36,786 nt of DNA, from assembly GCA_025362035.1 (NCBI GenBank), contig JANYIN010000142.1, positions 1 to 36,786 on the forward strand. Reading direction: 5' to 3'. Position numbers and translations under genes: made by a program. Positions within the stretch are counted from its first letter, which is position 1; every line of letters starts with the position of its first letter. Below the pieces are notes generated by a model. It made no database searches, was not told where the DNA came from, and saw nothing but the letters and a program-made list of their open reading frames with translations. Shown piece after piece: positions 1 through 7,741 of this stretch. Source of the stretch: Gemmatimonadaceae bacterium. GTDB taxonomy: Bacteria; Gemmatimonadota; Gemmatimonadetes; Gemmatimonadales; Gemmatimonadaceae.

Positions 1-1
1 C

Positions 2-397
<396 letters not shown>

Positions 398-412
398 CCG
401 CGCCAGCGAAAG

Positions 413-441
413 GCCGCGTCGCGGCAGACTCGCGACGCGGC
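413..441 (+). terminator. GC-rich hairpin after the RND pump gene
   Basis: A perfect 11-bp inverted repeat (GCCGCGTCGCG / CGCGACGCGGC) with a 7-nt loop begins 15 bp after the pump stop codon. There is no T-run after it, so it is either an imperfect intrinsic terminator or an mRNA-stabilising 3' hairpin. Its position before the next gene favours a transcript boundary. Confidence 0.45.
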
Positions 442-503
442 GCCATTCGCCGCCGGAAACGAATGACAGGACGCGGCGTTGACCTTGCAGTCGGAAGGCA
501 CGA

Positions 504-1568
504 GTGTCGTGCCGCACCTCCCTCGTACCCACGCGCGCCAACATGACTCCAGCATCGTCTCGGACCAGCCGGGAGATACGTCTCGCCTCCCGCCCCGCAG
601 GGCGTCCCGACGCGGGCAATTTCGTCGTCGTCGAGAAGGCGCTCGACGAACCGAGGCCGGGCGAGGTGCTCGTCGAGAACCTGTTCATGTCGGTGGACCC
701 CTACATGCGCGGCCGCATGACCGACCGGCCCAGCTACGTGCCGCCATTCGTCATCGGCCAGCCGCTGGATGGCGCGGCCGTGGGACGCGTGCTCCTGTCG
801 CGTAGCGATTCGTTTGCCGCGGGCGACATCGTGACCCATGGATTCGGCTGGCGCGAACGGGTGGTGGCGCCCGCCAGGGCGCTCACGAAAATCGACCCCG
901 TCGCCGCGCCCCTTCCCGCCTACCTGGGCGTCCTCGGCATGACGGGCTTGACCGCCTACGTGGGCCTGCTGGACATCGGCGCGCTCAAGGAGGGAGACAC
1001 GGTGTTCGTGTCCGCCGCTGCAGGCGCGGTGGGCTCCATCGTCTGCCAGATCGCGCGCATCAAGGGTTGCCGCGTGGTGGGCAGCGCCGGATCCGACCAG
1101 AAAACCGAGTGGCTCACACGCGTGGCACGGGTAGACGCGGCAATCAACTACAAGACTGCCCCCCGCTTGTCGGCAGCGCTGCGCGAAGCTGCTCCAGGCG
1201 GCGTCGACGTCTACTTCGACAACGTCGGTGGAGAACATCTGGAGGCGGCACTGTCCGTGATGAACTCACACGGCCGCGTCGTGCTGTGCGGGATGATCGC
1301 GCAATACAACACGGAGGAGGCGTCCTGCGCACCTCGGAACCTGGCGCTGGCCATCGGCAAACGGCTCACGCTGCGCGGCCTCATCGTCACCGATCACCTC
1401 GAGCGGCGCGCTGCATTTCTGACCGACATGACCGCATGGCTCGCCGACCGAAGCATCACCGCGGAAGAAACGATCGTCCAGGGCATCGATGCGGCACCGT
1501 CCGCGTTCATCGGCCTGCTTGCCGGCGAGAACATCGGCAAGATGATCGTGCAGCTCGCGCCAGCCTGA
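504..1568 (+). CDS. NADP-dependent zinc-independent MDR oxidoreductase (CurA/leukotriene-B4-dehydrogenase-like)
   Basis: This is a cytoplasmic medium-chain dehydrogenase/reductase of the type that reduces the double bond of alpha,beta-unsaturated carbonyls with NADPH. The N-terminal GroES-like half carries the family hallmarks LASRPAGRP and SVDPYMRGRM. The Rossmann half has the nucleotide-binding AAAGAVGS motif followed by CQIARIKGCRVVGSAGS, and no zinc-binding cysteine set is seen. Two starts are possible. The GTG at 504 has GGAAGG about 6 nt upstream and gives 354 aa. The ATG at 543 gives 341 aa, closer to the usual family length, but lacks a clear ribosome site. I report the longer form because of its ribosome site. 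It is a single gene with no evident operon partner, and the physiological substrate is unknown. Confidence 0.88.
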   Translation: MSCRTSLVPTRANMTPASSRTSREIRLASRPAGRPDAGNFVVVEKALDEPRPGEVLVENLFMSVDPYMRGRMTDRPSYVPPFVIGQPLDGAAVGRVLLSRSDSFAAGDIVTHGFGWRERVVAPARALTKIDPVAAPLPAYLGVLGMTGLTAYVGLLDIGALKEGDTVFVSAAAGAVGSIVCQIARIKGCRVVGSAGSDQKTEWLTRVARVDAAINYKTAPRLSAALREAAPGGVDVYFDNVGGEHLEAALSVMNSHGRVVLCGMIAQYNTEEASCAPRNLALAIGKRLTLRGLIVTDHLERRAAFLTDMTAWLADRSITAEETIVQGIDAAPSAFIGLLAGENIGKMIVQLAPA

Positions 1569-1713
1569 TGTAACGTCGCCGCCGCGACGGCTCTCGTCCG
1601 GCCGACTGCGGCCATCTTCGGCGCGCACCAGAACAACGTCGGAAGAAAGCACCCTCACGCCGGCGCGAACGATTCCGTCGGCGCGTCGGAGCTGTCCGTA
1701 ATTTCACCGCGGC

Positions 1714-2112
1714 GGCCTTCGGTTGGAGCGAACCCGCGTGTCAAAACAGCGGGGCGGCCTGTCGTTGGAGCGGAGCATCTGGTCGCGGCAGCAGAGCGGT
1801 CTATCGTTGGAGCGGAGCGGCCTGTGGTCGCAGCGCGGCCGCCCGTGATTGGAGCGGACAGGCCTCTCGTTTGAGCAGACGGGCCCGTCGGGGGAGCAGA
1901 GCAGCCTGTTGCCGGCGCCAAGCGGCCTGTCGCCGCAATCGAGCGTGCTGACGTCGGGAACAAGGCGCCTTGCGACACAGCACGGCGGGCTGCCTTCGCT
2001 CACCTCTCGACTGTCGTCGCTGGGGACCGGCCTTGTCTCACGCACCACGAGGCTGTCGTCGCACTGAACCGGCCTCACGCAGCGCATGACGACACTGACG
2101 TCGCGCTGAGCC
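1714..2112. repeat. Array of nineteen diverged 21-bp units in perfect phase
   Basis: The only content of the 723-bp gap between 1568 and 2292 is a run of 19 consecutive 21-bp units (19 x 21 = 399 bp) with no indel. The best copies begin GGCCTGTCGTTGGAGCGGAG (units at 1756, 1798). Early units carry CGTTGGAGCGG, while later ones (1924, 2008, 2050) carry CTGTCG followed by CCGC or TCGC. Because 21 is a multiple of 3, frames stay open. On the minus strand one frame is open from about 2327 to 1704 and reads as heptapeptides resembling LRSNDRP. Its start would overlap the next gene, and no ribosome site or promoter was seen, so coding is unproven. On the plus strand a heptad frame (GLSLERS-like) is broken by a TGA at unit 1840. 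Flanks: a small stem at 1574-1589 (CGTCGC/GCGACG) just after the oxidoreductase, and one at 2136-2157 (GCCGCG/CGCGGC) after the array. Confidence 0.8.
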
Positions 2113-2291
2113 ACAAAGAACGCGCTAAGAAGTGCGCCGCGGTCTAAACATCGCGGCGTCTTTGCGGTCTGCCCTAGCGTAAGCAAGGACATGGCCCGCC
2201 TCTTGGCGCGCGTGTCCATGCTGCATGGATACGATACACTCCTTGCCGCGCTCGCATCCGTCCTCTGATCCGTTTCTTCCGGAGTTGCTCC

Positions 2292-3023
2292 ATGCATCGC
2301 GCTGGTACCCCGCTCCGCACGTATCACATTGCCACCGTCGTCGTAGCGCTCGTCAGCGCGGCGAACCTCACCGCCTGCACGCTCGGCACGTCCACCGACA
2401 GCGCGGGCCTCGCGGCAGCCGTGCCGACGGCTTTCACGCTTGCCAGCGGAGGGTTGCAGTCCGGCACGGTTGCCGCCCCGCTCGCGAGTCCGGTGGTGTT
2501 GAAGCTCACCGACCAGTTCGGGCTCGCGTCAAAGGGCGTGATGGTGACGTTCACCATGAGTTCCTCCTCGGGCAGCGTGAGTCCGGCCTCCACCATCACC
2601 GATTCGACTGGTTCGGCAAGCACCACGTGGACGCTCGGCACGCTGGTGGGGACCGACACCCTCGTCGCGTCCGTCAGCGGCCTAGGCCCCGTAACGGTGC
2701 TCGCGATCGCGCACGCAGGGGCGCCGGCCACCCTCGTCCTCGTATCCGGCGCGGGGCAGAGCGCCACCGCGGGCACCACGCTGGCGCCCATCGTCCTAAA
2801 GGTCTCTGATCAGTACGGCAATCCCGTACCGAATGTGTCAGTGAACTGGAGCAGCGACGGCAACGGCACGTTCGCGGCGGCGTCCGAGGTGAGCGATGCC
2901 TTCGGCATCGTGCAGAACGTCTACACGCTCGCCCCCGCGCCGGGTCGCCAGAACATCGTCGCCAGCGTAGTGACGACCACCAACGCCGTGCTGACGAGCA
3001 CCCTGTTCGTCACGGGGACCTGA
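2292..3023 (+). CDS. Ig-like (Big-1/invasin type) domain lipoprotein
   Basis: This is a 243-aa exported lipoprotein. After a basic start and hydrophobic segment (residues 12-25) comes the lipobox LTAC, with the lipidated Cys at 29. The mature part is Ser/Thr/Gly/Val-rich and holds two similar Ig-like beta-sandwich units, about 40-130 and 135-243. They share the patterns VVLKLTDQFG / IVLKVSDQYG and GSASTTWTLG / GIVQNVYTLA, which are typical of Big-1 bacterial Ig-like domains. No catalytic motif is visible, so an adhesive or structural role on the cell surface is likely but unproven. The ATG at 2292 has CGGAG about 8 nt upstream. A 15-bp stem hairpin follows within 25 bp of the stop, so it appears to be transcribed alone. 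Confidence 0.82.
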   Translation: MHRAGTPLRTYHIATVVVALVSAANLTACTLGTSTDSAGLAAAVPTAFTLASGGLQSGTVAAPLASPVVLKLTDQFGLASKGVMVTFTMSSSSGSVSPASTITDSTGSASTTWTLGTLVGTDTLVASVSGLGPVTVLAIAHAGAPATLVLVSGAGQSATAGTTLAPIVLKVSDQYGNPVPNVSVNWSSDGNGTFAAASEVSDAFGIVQNVYTLAPAPGRQNIVASVVTTTNAVLTSTLFVTGT

Positions 3024-3045
3024 TGCACGCGGCGTTCGACGCGAA

Positions 3046-3085
3046 CGTCGGATCGCGCCAAGTGGGTATCTGGCGCGATCCGACG
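3046..3085. terminator. Bidirectional hairpin between convergent genes
   Basis: A perfect 15-bp inverted repeat (CGTCGGATCGCGCCA / TGGCGCGATCCGACG) with a 10-nt loop lies 22 bp after the Ig-like lipoprotein stop and about 90 bp beyond the stop of the convergent amidohydrolase gene. It has no strong T-run on either side. Its length, perfection and position between converging genes support a terminator for both. Confidence 0.75.
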
Positions 3086-3174
3086 CTGCTCCTCTTGGTG
3101 CTGCTCAGCGTCGCGGTGGAATCCGGCGGTGCCGCACTCGGCATGCAGTTGCTGCTTGCGCGCCACCACGCCGT

Positions 3175-4833
3175 CTACTGCACGATCTTCCGCACCGTGG
3201 GGTACGTGATGCCGAGCTGCTGGAGATAAGTGTCGAACTTCTTCGAGTCGTAGTAGAACTTCCGCATCTCCGGCCGGTATCGGGCCATGATGGCCTCGTT
3301 CAACCAGATCGGCGGCTGATCAGTAGCGGCGAAGAACGGGCGATACTTCACGGTCTTCGTCTGCACGTTGTTGAAGTAGTCCCAGGCGTCGGCCACGATC
3401 TGCGGCGTGAGCAGGATGTCGAGCATCGTCATGGCCTGCACCTTGGCTCCCGCCACGACACCCTTGTGCGCAATGGGCGTGGCCATCGAGATCGCGTTGG
3501 CCCAGTTGTGGCCCGGCAGCCCCGGGATGTTCGATGGATAGTTCAGCGTGATCGTCGGCACGTTCCACGCGACGTCACCGATGTCGTCGGAGCCGCCGCC
3601 GGTGCGCTGATTCTCGGGCTGCGGACCGTTCACGCGGCCCGGGCGCGTGGAGAGCCCGCTGTCCGGTACGCCCAGCTCGCGCTGGATGCCCTTGGCGAGG
3701 GTCTGGTCCTTGTCGTCCCACGTTGGCATGCCCACGCGCTTGATGTTCTCACCCATGGCTTCCGCGATGGGACGCGAGAAGTGCCCGCTCCAGCCCGAGC
3801 CGATCATCATGACGGTGTCGATCTTCGTGCCGGTCATCAGGGTGGCGCCCTCGGCCATCTTCTTCGCGTCTTCGTACATCTTCAGCGTCGATTCGTAGTC
3901 GAGGTTGCGGAAGAAGAACCAGATGGCGGCAGTGCTGGGCACCACGTTCGGTTGGTCGCCGCCGTCGGTGATCACATAGTGGGACCGCTGGGCCAGCACC
4001 ATGTGCTCGCGATGGAACTCCCATCCGTTGGCCATGAGCATCACCGCGTCCAGCGCGCTCTTGCCGCGCCACGGCGCGCCGGCCGCATGCGCGCTCTCGC
4101 CCTTGAACTTGAAGATGGCGGAGATGAGCGCGTTGCTGCTGGACTGTCCCCACGAGACCTGCAGCGACTGCCCCACGTGCGTGAACAGCGTGACGTCCAC
4201 GTCCTTGAACACGCCCGCGCGCACGAGAAACGCCTTGCCAGCCATCTGTTCTTCGGCAACGCCGGGCCAGAGCACCAGCGTGCCGGGGATGTGGTCCCGC
4301 TCCATGATCTTCTTCACGACGATGGCCGCCGCGATGTTGAGCGGCATGCCGGAGTTGTGCCCCTCGCCGTGACCCGGCGCGCCCGCGAGAATGGGGTCGT
4401 GATAGCCCACGCCCGGTTTCTGGCCCGCCTGCGGGATGTCGTCGATGTCGCTGCCCAGTGAGATGACGGGCTTGCCCGAGCCCCACCGCGCGACGAACGC
4501 GGTGGGCATGCCGGCCACGCCGCGCTCGACCCTGAAACCATTCTCCTCGAGAAGGCCGGACAGATACTTCGACGTCTCCACCTCCTGCATGCCGAGCTCG
4601 CCGTACGAGAACACCTGGTCCACCATGACCTGGATCATCTTCGCCCTGGCGTCGATCTCCGCGGCGGCTTCGGCCTTGAGCGCGTCCAGCTGCGCGGTGG
4701 TGGCGTACTTGTACTTCACGGAGTCGGTATTCGCGGCGCCGCCCCCGCGCTGCGCCATGACCGCGTTGGGTGCGAGGAGCGCGATGCACAGCGCTGTGGA
4801 TCGTGTGACGTGCCCGAGCTGAAAACGTACCAT
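3175..4833 (-). CDS. Exported M20-family amidohydrolase/peptidase (AbgB-like)
   Basis: The product is a 552-aa metallohydrolase of the M20 amidohydrolase branch that includes p-aminobenzoyl-glutamate hydrolase AbgB. These enzymes cleave an amide bond next to an amino acid. An N-terminal signal peptide ends near VMAQRGG, so the enzyme is likely periplasmic. Visible family features are SDIDDIP, GHGEGHNSG (in place of the usual GCGHN), the GVAEEQMAGK segment with the catalytic Glu pair, the small dimerisation domain starting at KFKGESAHAAGAPWRGKSALDAV (split here: KFKGESAHAAG, APWRGKSALDAV), and GHNW near the C-terminus. I chose the ATG at 4833 because it begins the signal peptide and has CGGAG about 8 nt upstream; the frame runs open to 4902 without a better start. 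It is the last gene of the long minus-strand run, 127 bp after the glycosidase-like gene. The substrate is unknown. Confidence 0.87.
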   Translation of the reverse strand: MVRFQLGHVTRSTALCIALLAPNAVMAQRGGGAANTDSVKYKYATTAQLDALKAEAAAEIDARAKMIQVMVDQVFSYGELGMQEVETSKYLSGLLEENGFRVERGVAGMPTAFVARWGSGKPVISLGSDIDDIPQAGQKPGVGYHDPILAGAPGHGEGHNSGMPLNIAAAIVVKKIMERDHIPGTLVLWPGVAEEQMAGKAFLVRAGVFKDVDVTLFTHVGQSLQVSWGQSSSNALISAIFKFKGESAHAAGAPWRGKSALDAVMLMANGWEFHREHMVLAQRSHYVITDGGDQPNVVPSTAAIWFFFRNLDYESTLKMYEDAKKMAEGATLMTGTKIDTVMMIGSGWSGHFSRPIAEAMGENIKRVGMPTWDDKDQTLAKGIQRELGVPDSGLSTRPGRVNGPQPENQRTGGGSDDIGDVAWNVPTITLNYPSNIPGLPGHNWANAISMATPIAHKGVVAGAKVQAMTMLDILLTPQIVADAWDYFNNVQTKTVKYRPFFAATDQPPIWLNEAIMARYRPEMRKFYYDSKKFDTYLQQLGITYPTVRKIVQ

Positions 4834-4960
4834 CGAGAGGCTCCGGTGGTGGTCGGCGTGTGTCGAGGTGAGCGCGACGGGGAACCGCGCGCGAGGGAGC
4901 ATATCCTTGGTGCTACGGCTTCGCGAGCGGGGTCGCTGACGGCGCGATGATGCGGCGGCG

Positions 4961-6784
4961 CTAGACGATGCCCGCCCGCTCCCGTGCCTTCCTGATCACC
5001 GCCGCCATCGTGTCGCGGTAGTCTGCGAAGGTGTCGTCCGCGATGTTGAGCGTGGGGATGGCGTTGGGGTTGAGATTGAGCGTCTCCGGGTCGAAGCGGC
5101 CGAAGCCTGCCTCGTGCACGCCGGTGCTTCCGCGGCCCGGCGCCGGCAGGCTGAGATGCTGGAAGAACCGTGCGTGGCGCTGGATGTGCTCGCGCGCATA
5201 GCGCCCACCGCCGCCCGAGTGATACAGGGGGATGAACTCGAGCATCGCGTCGTAGTGCATCTCGCCGCAACAGAGCACGGTGGGGTGCTTCGCGCGGATG
5301 TCGGCCACCATCCGCTTCATCCCTTCGTGCATGTCGGCGCGCGAATCGTTGATGTGACCGCCGGCAATGTCGAGGAAATACGCGTCCACGCCGTATGTCG
5401 CGATCATCTCGTCGATGCGGCCGGTGAGATGCCGCCGCCACGACGCCACGCCGAGGTTCATGTAGGCGAGCCAGCCCTCCTGATGCCGGTCGTTGTCCCA
5501 ATCGACCCAGTTGAGGTCCACTTCGTCGCCGTCGACCTTGTGCGTGACGGCGTCCGCGATGCGCGCGAAGCCGGGCTGTCGCTTGTTGGCGGCGTTCATG
5601 CCGAACATCGGCATGATCCTGAAGCCCATCTGCTGTCCTTCCTTCACCAGCGTCCGGAAGCCGACGTCACCGCCCATGCGGTCGTTCACGCGATAGTTCG
5701 GATAATCCCAGTAGTAACGGCCATCCCACGACGAGAGGAACGCGAGCACGCGCTGACCCGGAACCTGCGTGTTCACCCAGCGAAGAATGTTTAGCATCTT
5801 CGCATAGTCGTTGAACACGTAGCCGGTGTAGTGCTGACCATGCAGGGTGAGCACCAGCGCCGTGTCGCGCAGCCACGGCGGAACGTCAGGCCGCGCGGCG
5901 AAGTCGGGCAGGCGATAGGACGTCCGTAGGTGTTCGTAGTGTGGCGTGGTGGCCGCGTCGGCGGTGGTCGCACGGGAGATGCACCATGCGGGCACGTGCA
6001 TCTCCTTCTGGTCCAGCCACCCCTCCCCTTCGTGCACGAGCTCGACGCGATAGCCCTTCTCTCCCGGCTGCAGGTAGATGCGCTTCGTCCGCACCCTGGT
6101 GTCGCGTGACGAGAGCGCCACGAACGAGTCCTCGGCGCTTTTCACCACGACGAGTGGCGTGGTGAGGCCGCCCGCGCTGTTACCTCCGAACAGGTCGCCG
6201 CCGCTGAACGGATAGCCCAGCAGCACTTCGTTGTCGCGAGGCTCGTAGAATTCGCCGCCGGCCACGGAGAGCGCGCCACGCGGCACGTCTCGCACCACGG
6301 TCGTCACGCTCTTGATCGCCCTGTCCATCCGCACCACGACGTCCCATTCGATCCCGTCAGCGGTGGGGCGAAGCCTCGCGTGCAGATTGCCAGGCGCCTT
6401 CTGCTGCCCGCCGGCCCACGTGAATCCCGTGCAGACGATGTCCAGTCCGTCGGAGCGCTCGGCTGCCAGCATCAACGCAGGGTCCATCGCATACGCGTTC
6501 TCGCGCGAGAACACCAGAAAGGAGAAGCGGTGTCCCCGATACGCCACGCCCGGTTCCGGAAAGCTGAAGCTGAACTTGTCGTACGCATGTCCTTTCGGCG
6601 GTACGAATACGTCGCTCGTGGACGTGAGCGGCAGAATGTCGGACGTGCCGCTCGATGGCGCGTCCGGCACCGCGCTCGTCGCGCGCGCCACGCGCGCCAG
6701 TGCCGGGTTGCCGTCGAGCGCTGATCCGGCGGCGACGACGCCCACCATCTTTACCCACTCGCGACGAGAGACATCGTCAGGCAT
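4961..6784 (-). CDS. Tat-exported glycosidase-like protein with C-terminal TIM-barrel features
   Basis: This is a 607-aa protein whose exact family I do not recognise. The N-terminus has a twin-arginine signal (SRREWVKMVG, residues 6-15, followed by VVAAGSAL), indicating folded export. Residues about 45-290 look like a beta-sandwich region. Residues about 305-607 read like a glycoside-hydrolase barrel: strands LVLTLHGQHY, RVLAFLSSWDGRYYWDYPNY, GFRIMPMFGMN, VDLNWVDWDN, VDAYFLDIAGG (Asp472) and TVLCCGEMHYD (Glu508). The Asp and Glu at the ends of predicted strands are the obvious acid candidates. The fold and carbohydrate activity are inferred from this pattern only. It lies 39 bp after the deaminase gene of the hydroxyproline cluster, which suggests co-transcription and a possible role in stripping sugars from hydroxyproline-linked glycans. 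Confidence 0.7.
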   Translation of the reverse strand: MPDDVSRREWVKMVGVVAAGSALDGNPALARVARATSAVPDAPSSGTSDILPLTSTSDVFVPPKGHAYDKFSFSFPEPGVAYRGHRFSFLVFSRENAYAMDPALMLAAERSDGLDIVCTGFTWAGGQQKAPGNLHARLRPTADGIEWDVVVRMDRAIKSVTTVVRDVPRGALSVAGGEFYEPRDNEVLLGYPFSGGDLFGGNSAGGLTTPLVVVKSAEDSFVALSSRDTRVRTKRIYLQPGEKGYRVELVHEGEGWLDQKEMHVPAWCISRATTADAATTPHYEHLRTSYRLPDFAARPDVPPWLRDTALVLTLHGQHYTGYVFNDYAKMLNILRWVNTQVPGQRVLAFLSSWDGRYYWDYPNYRVNDRMGGDVGFRTLVKEGQQMGFRIMPMFGMNAANKRQPGFARIADAVTHKVDGDEVDLNWVDWDNDRHQEGWLAYMNLGVASWRRHLTGRIDEMIATYGVDAYFLDIAGGHINDSRADMHEGMKRMVADIRAKHPTVLCCGEMHYDAMLEFIPLYHSGGGGRYAREHIQRHARFFQHLSLPAPGRGSTGVHEAGFGRFDPETLNLNPNAIPTLNIADDTFADYRDTMAAVIRKARERAGIV

Positions 6785-6823
6785 GTTGATAGCGCCTTCG
6801 CGCGGAGGAGTCGGCGCGCGGCA

Positions 6824-7735
6824 TCAGACCGCCGCCGCCACCGGTCGCGCGGCGATCGATCTCGTGATGAGCGCGCGCATCGCGGCCAGTTCCTCGCCGT
6901 GCAGTTCGAGCCGCGGCGGACGCACGGTGGCCGTTCCACATCCCACTTCCTGTTGCACGAGCTTGATCAGCTGCACGAACTTGGGGACGGTGTCGAGCCG
7001 CAGCAGCGGCAGGAACCAGTCGTACAGGACCATGGCCTCCTCGAAGCGCCCGGCCTTGCCCAGCTCGAACAGCTGAACGGACTCCACCGGGAATGCGTTC
7101 ACGAGCCCCGCGATCCAGCCGACCGCACCCATCGGAATGCTTTCGAGGATCATGTCATCCATGCCCGCGAAGATCGCGAGACGGCCGCCGAGCCGCTCCC
7201 GCACAGCCGTCACGCGGCGCACGTCGCCGCTGGATTCCTTCACCGCGTGAAGGTTGGCGTGCGCCGCCGCCAGTTCCGCAAGCTGGTCCGGCGTCACGTC
7301 CGTTCCATACGCGATGGGATTGTTGTAGAGCATCACCGACAGCGGCGTCGCCTCGATCACCGCGCTGTAGTGTGCGCGGGTTTCCCGCCAATCGCCCTTG
7401 TAGACGTACGCCGGCAGCGCCATCACGGCGTCACAGCCGACGTCGGCAGCGCGGCGCGCCAGTGTCACGCACTCCGTCGTGCTCAGCCCCGCGATGCCGG
7501 CGATGACGGGCACCCGCCCGGGCAGCGCCTTTCGAATGGTGTGGAGGATCTCGACCTTCTCGTCCGTCGTCAGGGTCGCGGACTCGCCCAGCGACCCGAG
7601 CGCCACGATCCCAACGCAGCCGCTGTCGATCAGCCAACGAACCTGCGTCGCGAGCGCGTCGTGATCCACGGTGAGGTCGGCGTGAAACGGCGTGGTGATC
7701 GCGGGGAAGACTCCGGCCCAGTCACTCTGTTGCAT
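6824..7735 (-). CDS. lhpC: DapA-family lyase, probable 1-pyrroline-4-hydroxy-2-carboxylate deaminase
   Basis: This is a 303-aa cytoplasmic aldolase of the dihydrodipicolinate synthase/N-acetylneuraminate lyase superfamily, full length for the family. It shows the Schiff-base lysine in HAVKESSGD, the conserved tyrosine region LPAYVYKGD, YNNP, and the GSLGESATLT substrate loop (GTTGE in DapA). On sequence alone it could be any DapA-like lyase. The context decides: it directly follows a D-hydroxyproline dehydrogenase and hydroxyproline epimerase, where the known pathway needs a DapA-family enzyme. That enzyme deaminates and dehydrates 1-pyrroline-4-hydroxy-2-carboxylate to alpha-ketoglutarate semialdehyde. 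It starts 6 bp after the preceding stop, so it is in the same operon. The gene name is assigned from pathway position, not from a residue-level diagnostic. Confidence 0.82.
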   Translation of the reverse strand: MQQSDWAGVFPAITTPFHADLTVDHDALATQVRWLIDSGCVGIVALGSLGESATLTTDEKVEILHTIRKALPGRVPVIAGIAGLSTTECVTLARRAADVGCDAVMALPAYVYKGDWRETRAHYSAVIEATPLSVMLYNNPIAYGTDVTPDQLAELAAAHANLHAVKESSGDVRRVTAVRERLGGRLAIFAGMDDMILESIPMGAVGWIAGLVNAFPVESVQLFELGKAGRFEEAMVLYDWFLPLLRLDTVPKFVQLIKLVQQEVGCGTATVRPPRLELHGEELAAMRALITRSIAARPVAAAV

Positions 7736-7741
7736 AAACGC

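Noticed and set aside
1714-2112. CRISPR-like array
   Set aside because: The units are contiguous with no spacers, are only 21 bp and are diverged from one another, and no cas genes are nearby.
3023-3229. Small hydrophobic plus-strand gene (68 codons) starting at the TGATG junction after the Ig-like lipoprotein
   Set aside because: It contains the whole terminator hairpin, runs into the convergent amidohydrolase coding sequence and has no family character.
3466-4461. Long plus-strand frame (331 codons) opposite the amidohydrolase
   Set aside because: Its sequence is Arg/His-rich and low quality, as expected of an antisense frame in GC-rich DNA; the minus-strand gene has clear M20 motifs.
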